Source: Limnomonas spitsbergensis (taxonomy: Eukaryota; Chlorophyta; Chlorophyceae; Chlamydomonadales). Taken from it: DNA of 64,000 nucleotides. The notes under the pieces were generated by a model. The model saw only the letters and a list, made by a program, of their open reading frames with translations. It was not told the origin of the DNA and made no database searches. The stretch lies in the NCBI GenBank assembly GCA_037349105.1, contig JAYJMM010000107.1, positions 186,001 to 250,000 on the forward strand. The letters are read 5' to 3'. The translations under genes and the position numbers were made by a program. Positions 41,383 to 50,394 of the stretch are shown piece after piece; within the stretch, counting starts at the first letter, position 1; each line of letters starts with the position of its first letter.

Positions 41383-41667
41383 ATGCAGTGGATCCTGCTG
41401 GCTCAGCTTATCTTCGTCATGGTCCCGGGGTCGGTGGAGGAGGAGCGGATGTTCTCAGCCATGAAGTATATCAAGAACCCACAGCGGAACAGCTTGCAGC
41501 AGAAGCACCTAACCCAGTGTGCTAGAGCCTTTCACCATCCTTGGGTCACCCTCAGGAACTTCCCCTACAAGGAAGCCATTAGGGCCTGGCTAGAGCAGAA
41601 GGAACGCAGGAAGGTCCAGCAGGGCAGTAGGAATGATTGCATAATTTTTTGTAGCAGCTGGGAATAA
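41383..41667 (+). pseudogene. hAT-superfamily transposase, C-terminal dimerisation-domain fragment
   Basis: The 94-codon frame contains VPGSVEEERMFSAMKYIKN followed by RNSL and a downstream helix-like stretch. This has the shape of the C-terminal dimerisation region of hAT transposases, where a small-residue/Glu-Arg-x-Phe-Ser pattern precedes an Arg-Asn-x-Leu motif. Full hAT transposases are about 600 residues or more with an N-terminal BED zinc finger and a catalytic DDE fold; none of that is present, and upstream lies the minisatellite at 40.6-41.2 kb. It is therefore a truncated relic. The frame may extend a little upstream of the ATG. No terminal inverted repeats were found around it. The family match comes from motif recognition only. 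Confidence 0.6.
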
Positions 41668-41784
41668 TTGGCACTAAACAGCTAAATAAGTGACTTTATG
41701 CCCCAACCTTGGTGTGACCCTGAACACTGAATATAACGTATTTTCAATGAAGGAAAACTATGTTTCACGAGAGACGGTTTCTGA

Positions 41785-41895
41785 ACTTCGGGGGCTTCGC
41801 CCCCGAACCCCCACCGGGGGTGTGGCCCCCGGACATCATGGCGGGGGGGCTCGGGCGCCCCCCCGCACGCCCCCCACCGAGCCTTCGCCTCGGTT
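41785..41895. repeat. Cluster of short GC palindromes
   Basis: Successive GC hairpins occur within ~110 bp: gggggcttcgcccccg, cccccaccgggggtg, ggcccccgg, and ccgagccttcgcctcgg. Such clusters are known from organelle genomes and intergenic DNA of some green algae. Here they follow the transposase relic. Confidence 0.6.
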
Positions 41896-42490
41896 AACAA
41901 TAAATCTGAGCTTTTAGAAAGTCGAAAAAAGAGGCACTATGAAATGAAGCTTTGTCTAAATCCTTAAAATAAGCAACTAATTTAGGACCCATGTTGTTGA
42001 GGATCCTTGGGTGGATAGGCAAGCAAGACGAGTGCCAAGTTCGAGCAGTATCGTGCTTAAAATCACAGGAGAATGACATGGCAAGGGGGTTCCGAGTGTC
42101 CCAGGCAAATGGGCCACGGAGGCAATTCAAGTTATATCTCGTCATCACTTCAACATCAGAGAATCTCAACAAGCGCTCTGCTGCCCCTGACATGAGGCTT
42201 ATGATCACATATCAAGGAAGTCATAGCCAGAGCTGCCCCCCTCCACGAAGGCGTTGGATGAGAGCTGACAGCCACCTTGCAATTCAAAATGCAGCCCATC
42301 CACCAACCCGCCACGGTGGATTGTACTGGACGACGGAGAGCTAAGCAAGCTAACCTTAAGACCGTGTGTATGTTTTCCTTGTTGTACTTGTAGGCCTTTT
42401 CCTTTTGGGGGGGGTATTTCTTTTTCCTTTGTGTTCTTTTCCTTCTTTCCCTCTTAACTTAAGTTTCTTTCTTTTCTTCCAATGGACAGT
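41896..42490. other. No gene firmly recognised
   Basis: A minus-strand frame (41894-42208, 104 codons) and an open stretch further upstream in another frame near 42210-42300 look weakly protein-like but are broken by stops and match nothing I know. 42365-42480 is pyrimidine-rich. Confidence 0.3.
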
Positions 42491-42557
42491 TGGGCGCCCA
42501 CGCGGCCGAGCCTTTTGAGCAGGGCCCAGAGGTATAATGTCATTGACTTGTAGGGTG
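42491..42557 (+). repeat. Dispersed ~60-bp element, copy 2
   Basis: Contains gcggccgagccttttgagca then gggcccagaggtataatgtc and attgact. It is one of the best-preserved copies. Upstream is a pyrimidine-rich tract, as at copy 1. Confidence 0.75.
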
Positions 42558-42961
42558 TGTGTACCGGGGCAGGTTTGGGTGGGATGCCCTGGCTTTTGGT
42601 AGATATCGTTGAGGCGTAGACGTTCTGAGAGGCTGGAACTTAGATCCTTTACCTTTCCTCTCTAGCCTTTTGTCTGTCCCTTCACCTTATTTACCCCTTT
42701 TCCGAGGGGGGGTAAAAAACACTGAGCCAAAACTTCCATTCCTTTTCCTCACAACCAGGCAGGATTCGGAGAGCCCGCAGGAAGGGGTGGGAGGCCCTGG
42801 TTTCCTGCAACTTGTCGTTGAATGTTTTGAAGGATAGTCTCTCCAGGGGCAGGGGATACGGTTTGCCATACCTTCGTGTTCCTGTTGTTTAGTGGGTGAA
42901 CTTGCTATCATTTTTTCCCTGTTGTGCCTTCTCCCTTGACTTTCCTACTAGCTGACTTTTT
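42558..42961. other. No gene recognised
   Basis: Mixed sequence with ccttt-rich stretches. A minus-strand ORF (42687-42911) has no recognisable similarity. Confidence 0.35.
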
Positions 42962-43020
42962 GTTTGCCGACGTGGCCGATCTTCTTTCAGCATGGCCCAG
43001 AGGTGTAACTTCATCAAATC
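42962..43020 (+). repeat. Dispersed ~60-bp element, copy 3 (diverged)
   Basis: Contains gacgtggccgatcttctttc then catggcccagaggtgtaact and tcat. The 3' end differs from the attgact consensus. Confidence 0.55.
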
Positions 43021-43224
43021 AACAAACAACGTCAACATATCTCATGGGGTTGTTGATTGTTGTGTCGGGAGGACAACAATGTGAGAGTCCCGCGAAAATG
43101 GATGCAATCGACAGCACCTCACTACCTTCACCAAAGGGACTACAATGAACCCTATACCTTTGGACCATGCTATTGGCCCTTGCACACCATCAGGACAGTG
43201 ACAAAGGAAACCAGAAAGCATGAC

Positions 43225-43345
43225 CAACAAGAAGCGACAAAGAACAAGGGGAAGCCGAAACCAAAAGTCTGAACCCGAAGTCAAAAGTCAGAACCCGAAG
43301 CCAAAAGACAGAAGCCGAAGTCAGAAGCCCAAGGCAGGGCAAGGG
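43225..43345 (+). repeat. ~20-bp minisatellite (gaacccgaagtcaaaagtca-like)
   Basis: About five imperfect units of gaacccgaag(t/c)caaaag, later gaagccgaag. One plus-strand frame reads a Lys/Pro/Ser-rich low-complexity peptide of 72 codons (43220-43438); I regard it as a by-product of the repeat. Confidence 0.6.
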
Positions 43346-43877
43346 CATAACTTAACCCAGAGCCGGGCGCAAAGCCAGAAACAAGAAACAAACGGGACCG
43401 GGGCAAAACAAGCAACAGTAAGTACTACGGTACATTGAAAGCGGGGCAACACGGGCAGCCACCATGCCCGCCAACACACTCCAAGAGTGCAAACTAAAAT
43501 GATGAGGAAGCTAGTTGGCAGGTCTTCAACACAGTCAACTGAGGTGCACCAGAACCGCATGTCACATGAGGTTTGTTTCCTCACAACTTCAGAGTAATGA
43601 TGGCCCAGACGCCCGCCGTCACCATGACGAGGTTGATGAGGTTGTTGCTCGTAGTCTTGACCACCTTTGCCGCATTGTCCCTCGCCTTGATGACAAATGT
43701 GAGGGTCATCATGACCTTAAACCAAACGTTGACCCTCACAAACCACCAAACAGGCCCCATTGTACAGACGAGCCATACAGTAGCCCAGAAGAGCTCGCTC
43801 GTGCGGCGTTGTACTCTCTTACATCTTGAACTTGTCGATCAGGTCGCCACTTATCATGATCTCCAGGAACATGGTAA

Positions 43878-44733
43878 CAGGGACGCAAGGAACGGGTTAC
43901 GGTATCACGTTACGTTAAAACAATACGTTACGTTACGATACGGGCCTTTGGCCCGATACGGGATTCAATACGATCTCCCCCCCCCCCCAAATCCCACATT
44001 TGAGGTGGAGGTGCCATTGCCCAAACCGGCATACATGGCTGCATGCCAGCCCCCATGCAATCTTGCATGGCCCCCAAGTAACCCCTAAAGGTCACCATGT
44101 ATGCATGCAGATTGACCATGCAGAATGCTAGTTTAAGCAGACAATCATCCGGGCAATGATGGATATTTGACTCCTAATTTCACCCAGTCTATATAAGCAC
44201 TAGCACATCCCCTCTCAGTTGAGTACTTGAGTCAGTTCCTCTTACGTCTCACTCTCCCACCTCAATACCTCATGATAGTCTGTTACATCTGACTAGCTGA
44301 GCAGCTGAGCTGCAGGCTTGAAATCCGTGAGCTCCTGAAGTGTTAGTTCATCGGAAGTTAAACATAAGAGACGAATGAAGGATCCCCAAGCGTTAAATGG
44401 GTGCATTAGTATCCACGAAATTTCGAACGGGCTGTCCGAACATGACTTGCGTCTATTCCCTACACTCTGTGCTGACAAACTCACTGTGCCATTGTACAGT
44501 AGAAGCATATTTTTTGCGCGATGCATCGCTGCAAATGTGCAATGCACGAGTTGCTGGGCTTATCACTAGCGATGGCCGTGTCGCTGTGTGGAATCTCAGT
44601 CAGCGCGGTCATTCCACACATACTCAAGAAGTGCGGGTTTTCAGTCGGTGCACCGTAGTGGACCGTAACGATACGTTACGTTACGTTACGTTAAGGGATT
44701 TTTGGCCCATACGGGCCGTATCCTGTGTCCCTG
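43878..44733. mobile_element. Non-autonomous hAT-like DNA transposon (856 bp)
   Basis: The element is flanked by a perfect 8-bp direct repeat, catggtaa, at 43870-43877 and 44734-44741. It begins cagggacgcaaggaacgg and its other end, inverted, begins cagggacacaggatacgg. An 8-bp duplication with ends starting CAGGG is the hallmark of hAT elements. Subterminal regions are dense in acgtt/cgtaac words (43890-43940 and 44655-44695) next to GC palindromes (cgggcctttggcccg; ggcccatacgggcc), as is common at hAT ends. No transposase is encoded inside, so it would need a transposase in trans. The high similarity of the two duplication copies suggests a fairly young insertion. Confidence 0.85.
44188..44230 (+). 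promoter_or_regulatory. Candidate TATA-type core promoter inside the transposon
   Basis: A ctatataagc box at 44190 is followed about 30 nt later by a pyrimidine-rich ctctcagttgag region, a spacing typical of a eukaryotic core promoter. No recognisable coding sequence follows, so this is only suggestive. Confidence 0.25.
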
Positions 44734-44937
44734 CATGGTAAGCAGGGCACCGTAGAACGACGCACCCAAGACAGCGTCTCCAAGGTCCGTCCGGAGGGGA
44801 AGAGAGTGAAAAGATAATGCAGCCCAAGAGGGCGAGGGCCATCGTAGTGTTCATCATGTATGGGGCATACTCCAACAAGCGCATCCTCATCAACATGCTT
44901 TGCACAAGGGCTGAGATACCCACGAAGAGAGGAATCT

Positions 44938-45178
44938 CTACACATGGGGGGAGGGGGGGGCAATGAATTAGCACAAATGTCGAAGATTTTGTGAGGTGTT
45001 GTGTGCTACATTTTGTACCATATGTTTTGTTTAGAAGTATTTCAGCACGCACAAATCAAGTCAAATTTGTGTTGTCATTTCTCTGTTTCATACAAGACTT
45101 TGATCAAAAAAGAGCTTTAGAACCTGAGCAAATCCTATGGGCAAACCTCATTAAATTATTCGATGCTTCAACCATCTG
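44938..45178. other. No gene recognised
   Basis: A poly-C/G tract at about 44946-44960 precedes AT-rich sequence with no credible coding potential. Confidence 0.4.
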
Positions 45179-45235
45179 ATGGGCGACCACGCGGCCGAGC
45201 CTTTTTGAGCAGGGCCCAGAGGTGAAATGTCATTG
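45179..45235 (+). mobile_element. Dispersed ~57-bp element, copy 4, with 9-bp target-site duplication
   Basis: The insert contains gcggccgagcctttttgagc then agggcccagaggtgaaatgt. It is flanked by the exact 9-bp direct repeat aaccatctg at 45170-45178 and 45236-45244. That is what a small inserted element would leave behind. No coding capacity and no obvious inverted ends. Confidence 0.65.
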
Positions 45236-45244
45236 AACCATCTG

Positions 45245-45617
45245 TTGGAGCATTCCTTTCAACATATGGCTTTGAGTTGAAAAGTGTCTATGGTGGTGAC
45301 CCATATTTATGTTAGATCTTTCTTTCACTGAAGTTTACTGTTTGTATTTTTACTGAAGTTTAATGAAGGCCAAACCACCCTTAGCTCAGGCCTTCGGCCG
45401 CAACCAACCGCCCACCCCTCAAACTTCCGGCATCCGTCTAACGCCCCTGTCAGGGCATCCGTTGTTTTTTGCTTTATTCCGAAATATTTTCCAGGTGCCG
45501 GACGGTGCATATTTCCCTACTGCATAGGTCCTCCCCTGGGCCCTTGCCACTCTCTTGGTGCACAATCACTCGGTCTTGGTAATAGGGCCAGACAAATAGT
45601 ATGTTTTTCAGTGCGTG
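45245..45617. other. No gene recognised
   Basis: AT-mixed sequence downstream (in minus-strand terms) of the Gln-rich ORF, presumably its 3' flank. Nothing recognisable. Confidence 0.4.
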
Positions 45618-46940
45618 TTAAAAATGGGGCCCTGTCCGTCTACCAAGCAAATCGGCGCTCTCATTAGAGTCCATAATCATCTGCTGCTGTAGAGGCTGCT
45701 GTCCCTGCCGCATCTGCATCGGCTGCCATGGCTGTGGCATCATCTGCTGCTGTAGAGGCTGCTGTCCCTGCCGCATCTGCATCGGCTGCCATGGCTGTGG
45801 CATCATCTGCTGCTGTAGAGGCTGCTGTCCCTGCCGCATCTGCATCGGCTGCCATGGCTGTGGCATCATCTGCTGCTGTAGAGGCTGCTGTCCCTGCTGC
45901 ATCTGCCTCGGCTGCCATGGCTGTGGCATCATCTGCTGCTGTAGAGGCTGCTGTCCCTGCTGCATCTGCGGAGGCTGCCATGGCTGTGGCATCATCTGCT
46001 GCTGTAGAGGCTGCTGTCCCTGCTGCATCTGCCTCGGCTGCCATGGCTGTGGCATCATCTGCTGCTGAAGAGGCTGCTGTCCCTGCTGCATCTGCCTCGG
46101 CTGCCATGGCTGTGGCATCATCTGCTGCTGTAGAGGCTGCTGTCCCTGCTGCATCTGCCTCGGCTGCCATGGCTGTGGCATCATCTGATGCTGTAGAGGC
46201 TGCTGTCCCTGCTGCATCTGCCTCGGCTGCCATGGCTGTGGCATCATCTGCTGTTGTAGAGGCTGCTGTCCCTGCTGCATCTGCCTCGGCTGCCATGGCT
46301 GTGGCATCATCTGCTGTTGTAGAGGCTGCTGTCCCTGCTGCATCTGCCTCGGCTGCCATGGCTGTGGCATCATCTGCTGCTGTAGAGGCTGCTGTCCCTG
46401 CTGCATCTGCGGAGGCTGCTGTTTAAGCTCCTCAAATTTTCGGAAATTTTCAAAAGAGTCAAACTCTTGCTGCCTTTGATGAGCCGTCTGCATCTCCTGG
46501 AAGCTTTGAAACTGCACGAAATTCTGGTGCTCCTGCCTGCGCTCTTGCAGTTGTTGCTGTTTCATGAAATCGTCAAACTTACGGAAATCTTGGTATTGAG
46601 AACTTCCAGCAGTTGGTTTGATGGTGTTCAAGGCTGGCTGTTGTCGTTGCTCTGATACAAGCAGCTGCGTGGATGCAACCCACTGCACGGATGGCGTCTG
46701 TAGAGATGCTTCATTGACAGCTATGTCCATTTGTGTTGCTGAGGCGGCGGAAACAATAGGCTGCATGGGCAGTTGGATGCGGGAGCTGTTGGCTGCAGGA
46801 AAAGTTGGCTCAGGAGCTGCCCGCTGGAATTGCCGAGGCTCAGACGCAGACTGCCCACCCTCCCCAATGCAATCAGAAGGCACAGCAGTAGCAGGGGCTA
46901 CAGGGACGGATGCCACCAGCACTCTTGAGGCCATGCTCAT
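45618..46940 (-). CDS. Gln/Met/Pro-rich repeat protein, 440 residues
   Basis: The frame starts at an ATG at 46940 (ATGAGCATGGCC) and ends at 45618. Residues 1-110 are Ala/Ser/Pro-rich and non-repetitive. Residues about 115-172 show a spaced phenylalanine pattern (FRKFDDF, FVQFQSF, FDSFENFRKF) within Gln/Glu-rich, probably helical sequence. The rest is 11 full and one partial copy of a 21-residue unit of the type MQQGQQPLQQQMMPQPWQPR plus Gln. The C-terminus ends in a short non-repetitive tail with SNESADLLGRR. I see no catalytic domain. Composition resembles disordered, prion-like assembly or RNA-binding factors, which is inference. A stop lies four codons upstream in this frame; the ATG overlaps the TGA that closes the upstream Gly/Gln-rich frame, so it may be the 3' part of a larger, frame-shifted gene. 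Confidence 0.5.
   Translation of the reverse strand: MSMASRVLVASVPVAPATAVPSDCIGEGGQSASEPRQFQRAAPEPTFPAANSSRIQLPMQPIVSAASATQMDIAVNEASLQTPSVQWVASTQLLVSEQRQQPALNTIKPTAGSSQYQDFRKFDDFMKQQQLQERRQEHQNFVQFQSFQEMQTAHQRQQEFDSFENFRKFEELKQQPPQMQQGQQPLQQQMMPQPWQPRQMQQGQQPLQQQMMPQPWQPRQMQQGQQPLQQQMMPQPWQPRQMQQGQQPLQHQMMPQPWQPRQMQQGQQPLQQQMMPQPWQPRQMQQGQQPLQQQMMPQPWQPRQMQQGQQPLQQQMMPQPWQPPQMQQGQQPLQQQMMPQPWQPRQMQQGQQPLQQQMMPQPWQPMQMRQGQQPLQQQMMPQPWQPMQMRQGQQPLQQQMMPQPWQPMQMRQGQQPLQQQMIMDSNESADLLGRRTGPHF
45676..46413. repeat. 63-bp tandem repeat (11 full copies plus a partial) within the Gln-rich ORF
   Basis: Unit includes catcatctgctgctgtagag and gctgctgtccctgctgcatc on the plus strand. Since 63 is a multiple of three, every frame stays open on both strands, which creates false Ala-rich ORFs on both strands. 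Copies at the 3' end of the gene carry ctgccgcatctgcat where the others have ctgctgcatctgcct. Confidence 0.9.
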
Positions 46941-46959
46941 GCTAGATTGCTAGCAGCTT

Positions 46960-47645
46960 GGAGTAGATCAGTAGAAGAGGGACCCTGCTGCTGCAAACTT
47001 ATAGAAGAGAGACCCTGCAGCTGCCCGCCTCCAGGAGAGGCACCATGCAGCTGCACACCTCTAGAAGAGGGACCCTGCTGCTGTCCACCTCCAGGAGAGG
47101 CACCCTGATGCTGCCCACCTCTAGAAGATGGACCCTGCTGTTGCACACTTCTAGCAGACAGACCCTGCTGCTGCCCACCGCCAGGAGAGGCACCCTGCAG
47201 CTGACCACCTCTAGAAGAGAGACCTTGCAGCTGCCCACCTCCAGGAGAGGCACCATGCTGCCGCCCACCTCTAGAAGAGGGACCCTGCTGCTGCACACTT
47301 ATAGAAGAGAGACCCTGCAGCTGCCCACCTCCAGGAGAGGCACCCTGCAGCTGCCCACCTCTAGAAGGTAGACTCTGCAGCTGCCCACCTCCAGGAGAGG
47401 CACCCTGCAGCTGCACACCTCTAGAAGAGGGACCCTGCTGCTGTCCACCTCCAGGGGAGGCACCCTGCTGCTGAACACCTCTAGAAGATAGACCCTGCAG
47501 CTGCCCACCTCCAGGAGAGGCACCCTGCTGCTGCACACCTCCATGAGAGGCACCCTGTTGCTGACCACCTACAGGAGAGGCACCATGCTGCTGCACACCT
47601 ACAGGAGAGGGACCCTGCTGTTGCCCACCTCCAGGAGAGGCACCA
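46960..47645. repeat. 30-bp tandem repeat, two alternating types (60-bp higher order)
   Basis: Units such as ccacctccaggagaggcacc and ccacctctagaagagggacc alternate, with ctgcagctgc or ctgctgctgc spacers, for about 22 copies. On the minus strand this encodes the Gly/Gln/Ser repeats. Confidence 0.85.
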
Positions 47646-48265
47646 TGCTACTGCCCACCTCCAAAGGATGCACCCTGTTGCTGCCCACCTCCAAAGGATG
47701 CACCCTGTTGCTGTCCACCTCCAAAGGATGCACCCTGTTACTGCAATACTGTCCACCTCCAAAGGATGCACCCTGTTGCTGTCCACCTCCAAAGGATGCA
47801 CCCTGTTGCTGCCCACCTCCAAAGGATGCACCCTGTTGCTGCCCACCTCCAAAGGATGCACCCTGTTGCTGCCCACCTCCAAAGGATGCATCCTGTTGCT
47901 GTCCACCTCCAAAGGATGCACCCTGTTGCTGCCCACCTCCAAAGGATGCACCCTGTTGCTGCCCACCTCCAAAGGATGCACCCTGTTGCTGCCCACCTCC
48001 AAAGGATGCATCCTGTTGCTGTCCACCTCCAAAGGATGCACCCTGTTGCTGCCCACCTCCAAAGGATGCACCCTGTTGCTGCCCACCTCCAAAGGATGCA
48101 TCCTGTTGCTGTCCACCTCCAAAGGATGCACCCTGTTGCTGCCCACCTCCAAAGGATGCACCCTGTTGCTGCCCACCTCCAAAGGATGCACCCTGATGCT
48201 GTCCACCTCCAAAGGATGCACCCTGTTGCTGCCCACCTCCAAAGGATGCATCCTGTTGCTGTCCA
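47646..48265. repeat. 30-bp tandem repeat, homogeneous (about 20 copies)
   Basis: Unit ccacctccaaaggatgcacc plus ctgttgctg(t/c)c. Copies are nearly identical, so this array expanded more recently than its neighbour. One 8-bp insertion (caatactg) lies near 47745. Confidence 0.9.
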
Positions 48266-48767
48266 ACTGTGGGGGATGCTAACAGCTGCTGCCCAGTTGC
48301 ACGGTAGGCCTTCAGCTTCTACAGAGCTATGAGGGTGCCCCCAGCTGCATTGTGGTCGACGTCTGGACACATGTTGCAGGTCTGAGGGAGACCCACTGCC
48401 AATCCTTTCGAGGTATCTCTGACCATTGACCCCAATCCAGTCGTACCACGTGTTCCTGGTGGGACAGTATCCCAATTGTTTGAGGTGCACAGCAGCAACA
48501 GTGAGGGAGGAGAAGCGCATGGTCTCTGCTACCTTCTTGATGAAGTCGATGATCCTCTTCTGTACAGCCCATGCGCCCGTGCTTGTGCCCTGTCCTCCAC
48601 TTGTGGCTGTGCAGCTGCTCTTGCTCGCGACACGCGAGCTGGTTGTGCAGTCCCAAGTCATAGTCAATGACAAGCTGCTTCAAGACATTTCCAGTATAAA
48701 AAGGTGCCTCCTTGTGCTTGGCATGCTGGCTGGACTGCAGCATTCCATTCTTATCTTGTCGCAACAT

Positions 48768-49876
48768 AATTAGGTTTGCATATTTTCTTAACTAAAAAGA
48801 TTTCATCTGGCTGGAACAGGTGTAGCTGCCACTGAGTGTACCCCTCGCCCTTGCCCTTGACCAGGGACAAGACCAGGGTACGGGGGGTCAACGCCAAGGA
48901 GACGGCCAGTGTCTATCGTTCATGCAACACGCAAGTAACATATAACGCAAGCATCAGTTTAATTGTGGACCTCGAAATCATCGTAAAATACGTAAAACCT
49001 ACCGGTATGGGAAACTGGTTTGTGAAAGTGCCTTGACAGAGCCGGTCGGGGCACTGGTCGCTCGGGGCACCTGATATCTCGGTCGGGGCAGTGGGTATAG
49101 TGGTTTGGTTTACGAGACGCCCAAGCCCCGGTCTGTATACCCTGTGAAGGGAAATGAGACTAGGTTGGGTCGGTAAGAATAGGGGGCTACTGACATTCTG
49201 TTACTGAATCATGCAAGTGGAGCGCCGGTTTTCAACCTGCCACGTACGGTATGCGTCGACATGCGGTGAGCATACATGCTCCGGTACATCACAACGTGTA
49301 ATGGTGGTTATGGGCCCCGGTTCCATTTACGACTATGGGGGGGGGCTTTATGTCGGTGGGTCCGACTTGGTATGAACGCATTGGTATTGGAGTATTCTAT
49401 CTAGACTTCATTCGGATTCTGAAAAGGTGATATCAATGGCACGTTTCGCTTAATTTGATGGCTTAATATCGAATCATCCGCATTCATAGTAGTACTGAGA
49501 CTATCATTTCAGGTTACAAAAAAAACCAACCACGGGAGGCCACTGTCAAGATCGTCGGATACCGTCATGTTCCACATGCATTGATGTGAAGATCGGACTT
49601 GCTACCCAGGCAGCAGGGACTGTGTTGGGGGTGGGGGGATCACCCATTGGGAGACCAACACTCGCACTCAAATCCTTATTCAAAACATTTCATCTGATGT
49701 ATGCATGCAGAACACTTTCAGTACCGACTACCAGAGTGACCTCTAACAACCAAAGTGACCTAACTAGTAGCCACGGTAAGTTACATCATCCATAGCCAGT
49801 AGCCAGTAGCCAGTAGCCAGTTGCGGTATCTAACTCTCTTGCCCCACGCACTTCAGTCGCTGCCCCGAAACGGACG
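48768..49876. other. No gene recognised
   Basis: Mixed sequence with a few G runs (49338-49346) and a ccagtag microsatellite (about 49795-49820). A gtgggtatagtggtttggtt segment near 49091 recalls a tRNA A-box but lacks a B-box and a cloverleaf. Confidence 0.4.
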
Positions 49877-50096
49877 ACTACCAGCGTTGTACCGGTGGAC
49901 CATTTCCCCCTACCGCTATGTGATTTTGAAAGGCTTGGATAGGCAGTGGGCATTCCATCCGAGTCGGAGCTGCAGACTTCATTGCGATTGGACTGATAAC
50001 AAAGGCGAGGAGCAAAGGCACAAAATATGGCATGTACCAACGAGGCAGATATGAGCCCCAAATCACCAGAGCAACAAACCACCAAGGTGCTGCGCA
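49877..50096 (-). pseudogene. Hydrophobic exon-like segment, unidentified
   Basis: On the minus strand a frame following gcatgcgcag reads a strongly hydrophobic stretch including WWFVALVIWGSYLPRW and YFVPLLLAFVISPIAM, then a polar tail to a TAG at the 49877-49880 end. The pattern suggests one or two membrane spans. The upstream splice signal has no pyrimidine tract and no upstream exon was found, so it is probably an isolated or decayed exon. Confidence 0.3.
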
Positions 50097-50326
50097 TGCA
50101 TGATGCTCTTTTCATTTGCACGCCTGTTGCATTGCACATGCTGTCTGCTGGCGGCTGTTTTGTCCACTGATAGGATTTTATTGCACAGTGCTGGTCACTT
50201 GCGCTCAGGGTCCTCCACAAGGCCTAAAAAAGTCTCAAACCATGATTCAGTTCCGCAATCTCATGTCCGTCATTGAACCGTGCCCCTCAATATACATATA
50301 CTGCAGGCACATATCACCGATTAGTT
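50097..50326. other. No gene recognised
   Basis: Nothing beyond short chance ORFs. Confidence 0.4.
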
Positions 50327-50385
50327 GGGCGCCTGCGCAGCCGCGTCTTTTGAGAAGGGCCCAGAGGTGTTACGACATTGACTGA
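50327..50385 (+). repeat. Dispersed ~60-bp element, copy 5
   Basis: Contains tgggcgcctgcgcagccgcg then tcttttgagaagggcccaga and ggtgttacgacattgact. No clear flanking duplication. Confidence 0.7.
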
Positions 50386-50394
50386 ATGACTGAC

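Larger units (their letters stand above)
43581..44937 (-). pseudogene. Decayed hydrophobic (membrane) protein gene split by a transposon
   Basis: Protein-like sequence runs on the minus strand from 44937 (preceded by a pyrimidine tract and tgtag acceptor-like sequence) to a TGA at 43581-43583. The first part contains EYAPYMMNTTMALALLGC and looks membrane-spanning. The frame shifts once near 44785. The gene is then interrupted by the hAT-like element at 43878-44733 and resumes directly after the target-site duplication with a hydrophobic FLEIMI-type helix. A further frame change occurs near 43820, at a TAA that could alternatively be a GTAAGA donor, and the last part includes two more hydrophobic stretches around WLVCTMGPVWWF and LVMVTAGVWAII. 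Two frame changes plus an insertion indicate a pseudogene; introns could explain one or both shifts. I recognise no family. Confidence 0.5.
46937..48767 (-). pseudogene. Gly/Gln-rich repeat coding region with shifting frames, upstream of the 440-residue ORF
   Basis: Minus-strand protein-like sequence starts at an ATG at 48767 (MLRQDKNGMLQSS, then FYTGNVLKQLVIDYDLGLHN). It continues in a second frame from about 48600 (KRIIDFIKKVAETMRFSS, then GYCPTRNTWYDWIGVNGQ). From about 48300 a third frame reads QQQ(D/G)ASFGGG repeats down to about 47740, where an 8-bp insertion (caatactg on the plus strand) shifts it again. The last part, 47596-46937, reads alternating QQQGASPGGG and QLQGLSSRGG units to a TGA that overlaps the ATG of the 440-residue frame. 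Either several introns or several indels separate the parts. I find no good GT-AG pair for the first change, so I favour a decayed gene or assembly errors. Function not recognised. Confidence 0.4.

Noticed and set aside
45664..46426. Ala/Ser-rich ORFs of about 230 codons on both strands
   Set aside because: Shadow frames of the 63-bp repeat encoding the Gln-rich protein.
47481..48332. Repeat ORFs reading HPLEV, CILWRW, CCCPPPKDAP or HPVAAHLQRM units
   Set aside because: Alternative frames of the 30-bp repeat, which has no stop codon in any frame. Composition is not protein-like.
49080..49145. tRNA-like segment with tgggtatagtgg
   Set aside because: No B-box (GGTTCGA-type) and no cloverleaf could be drawn.
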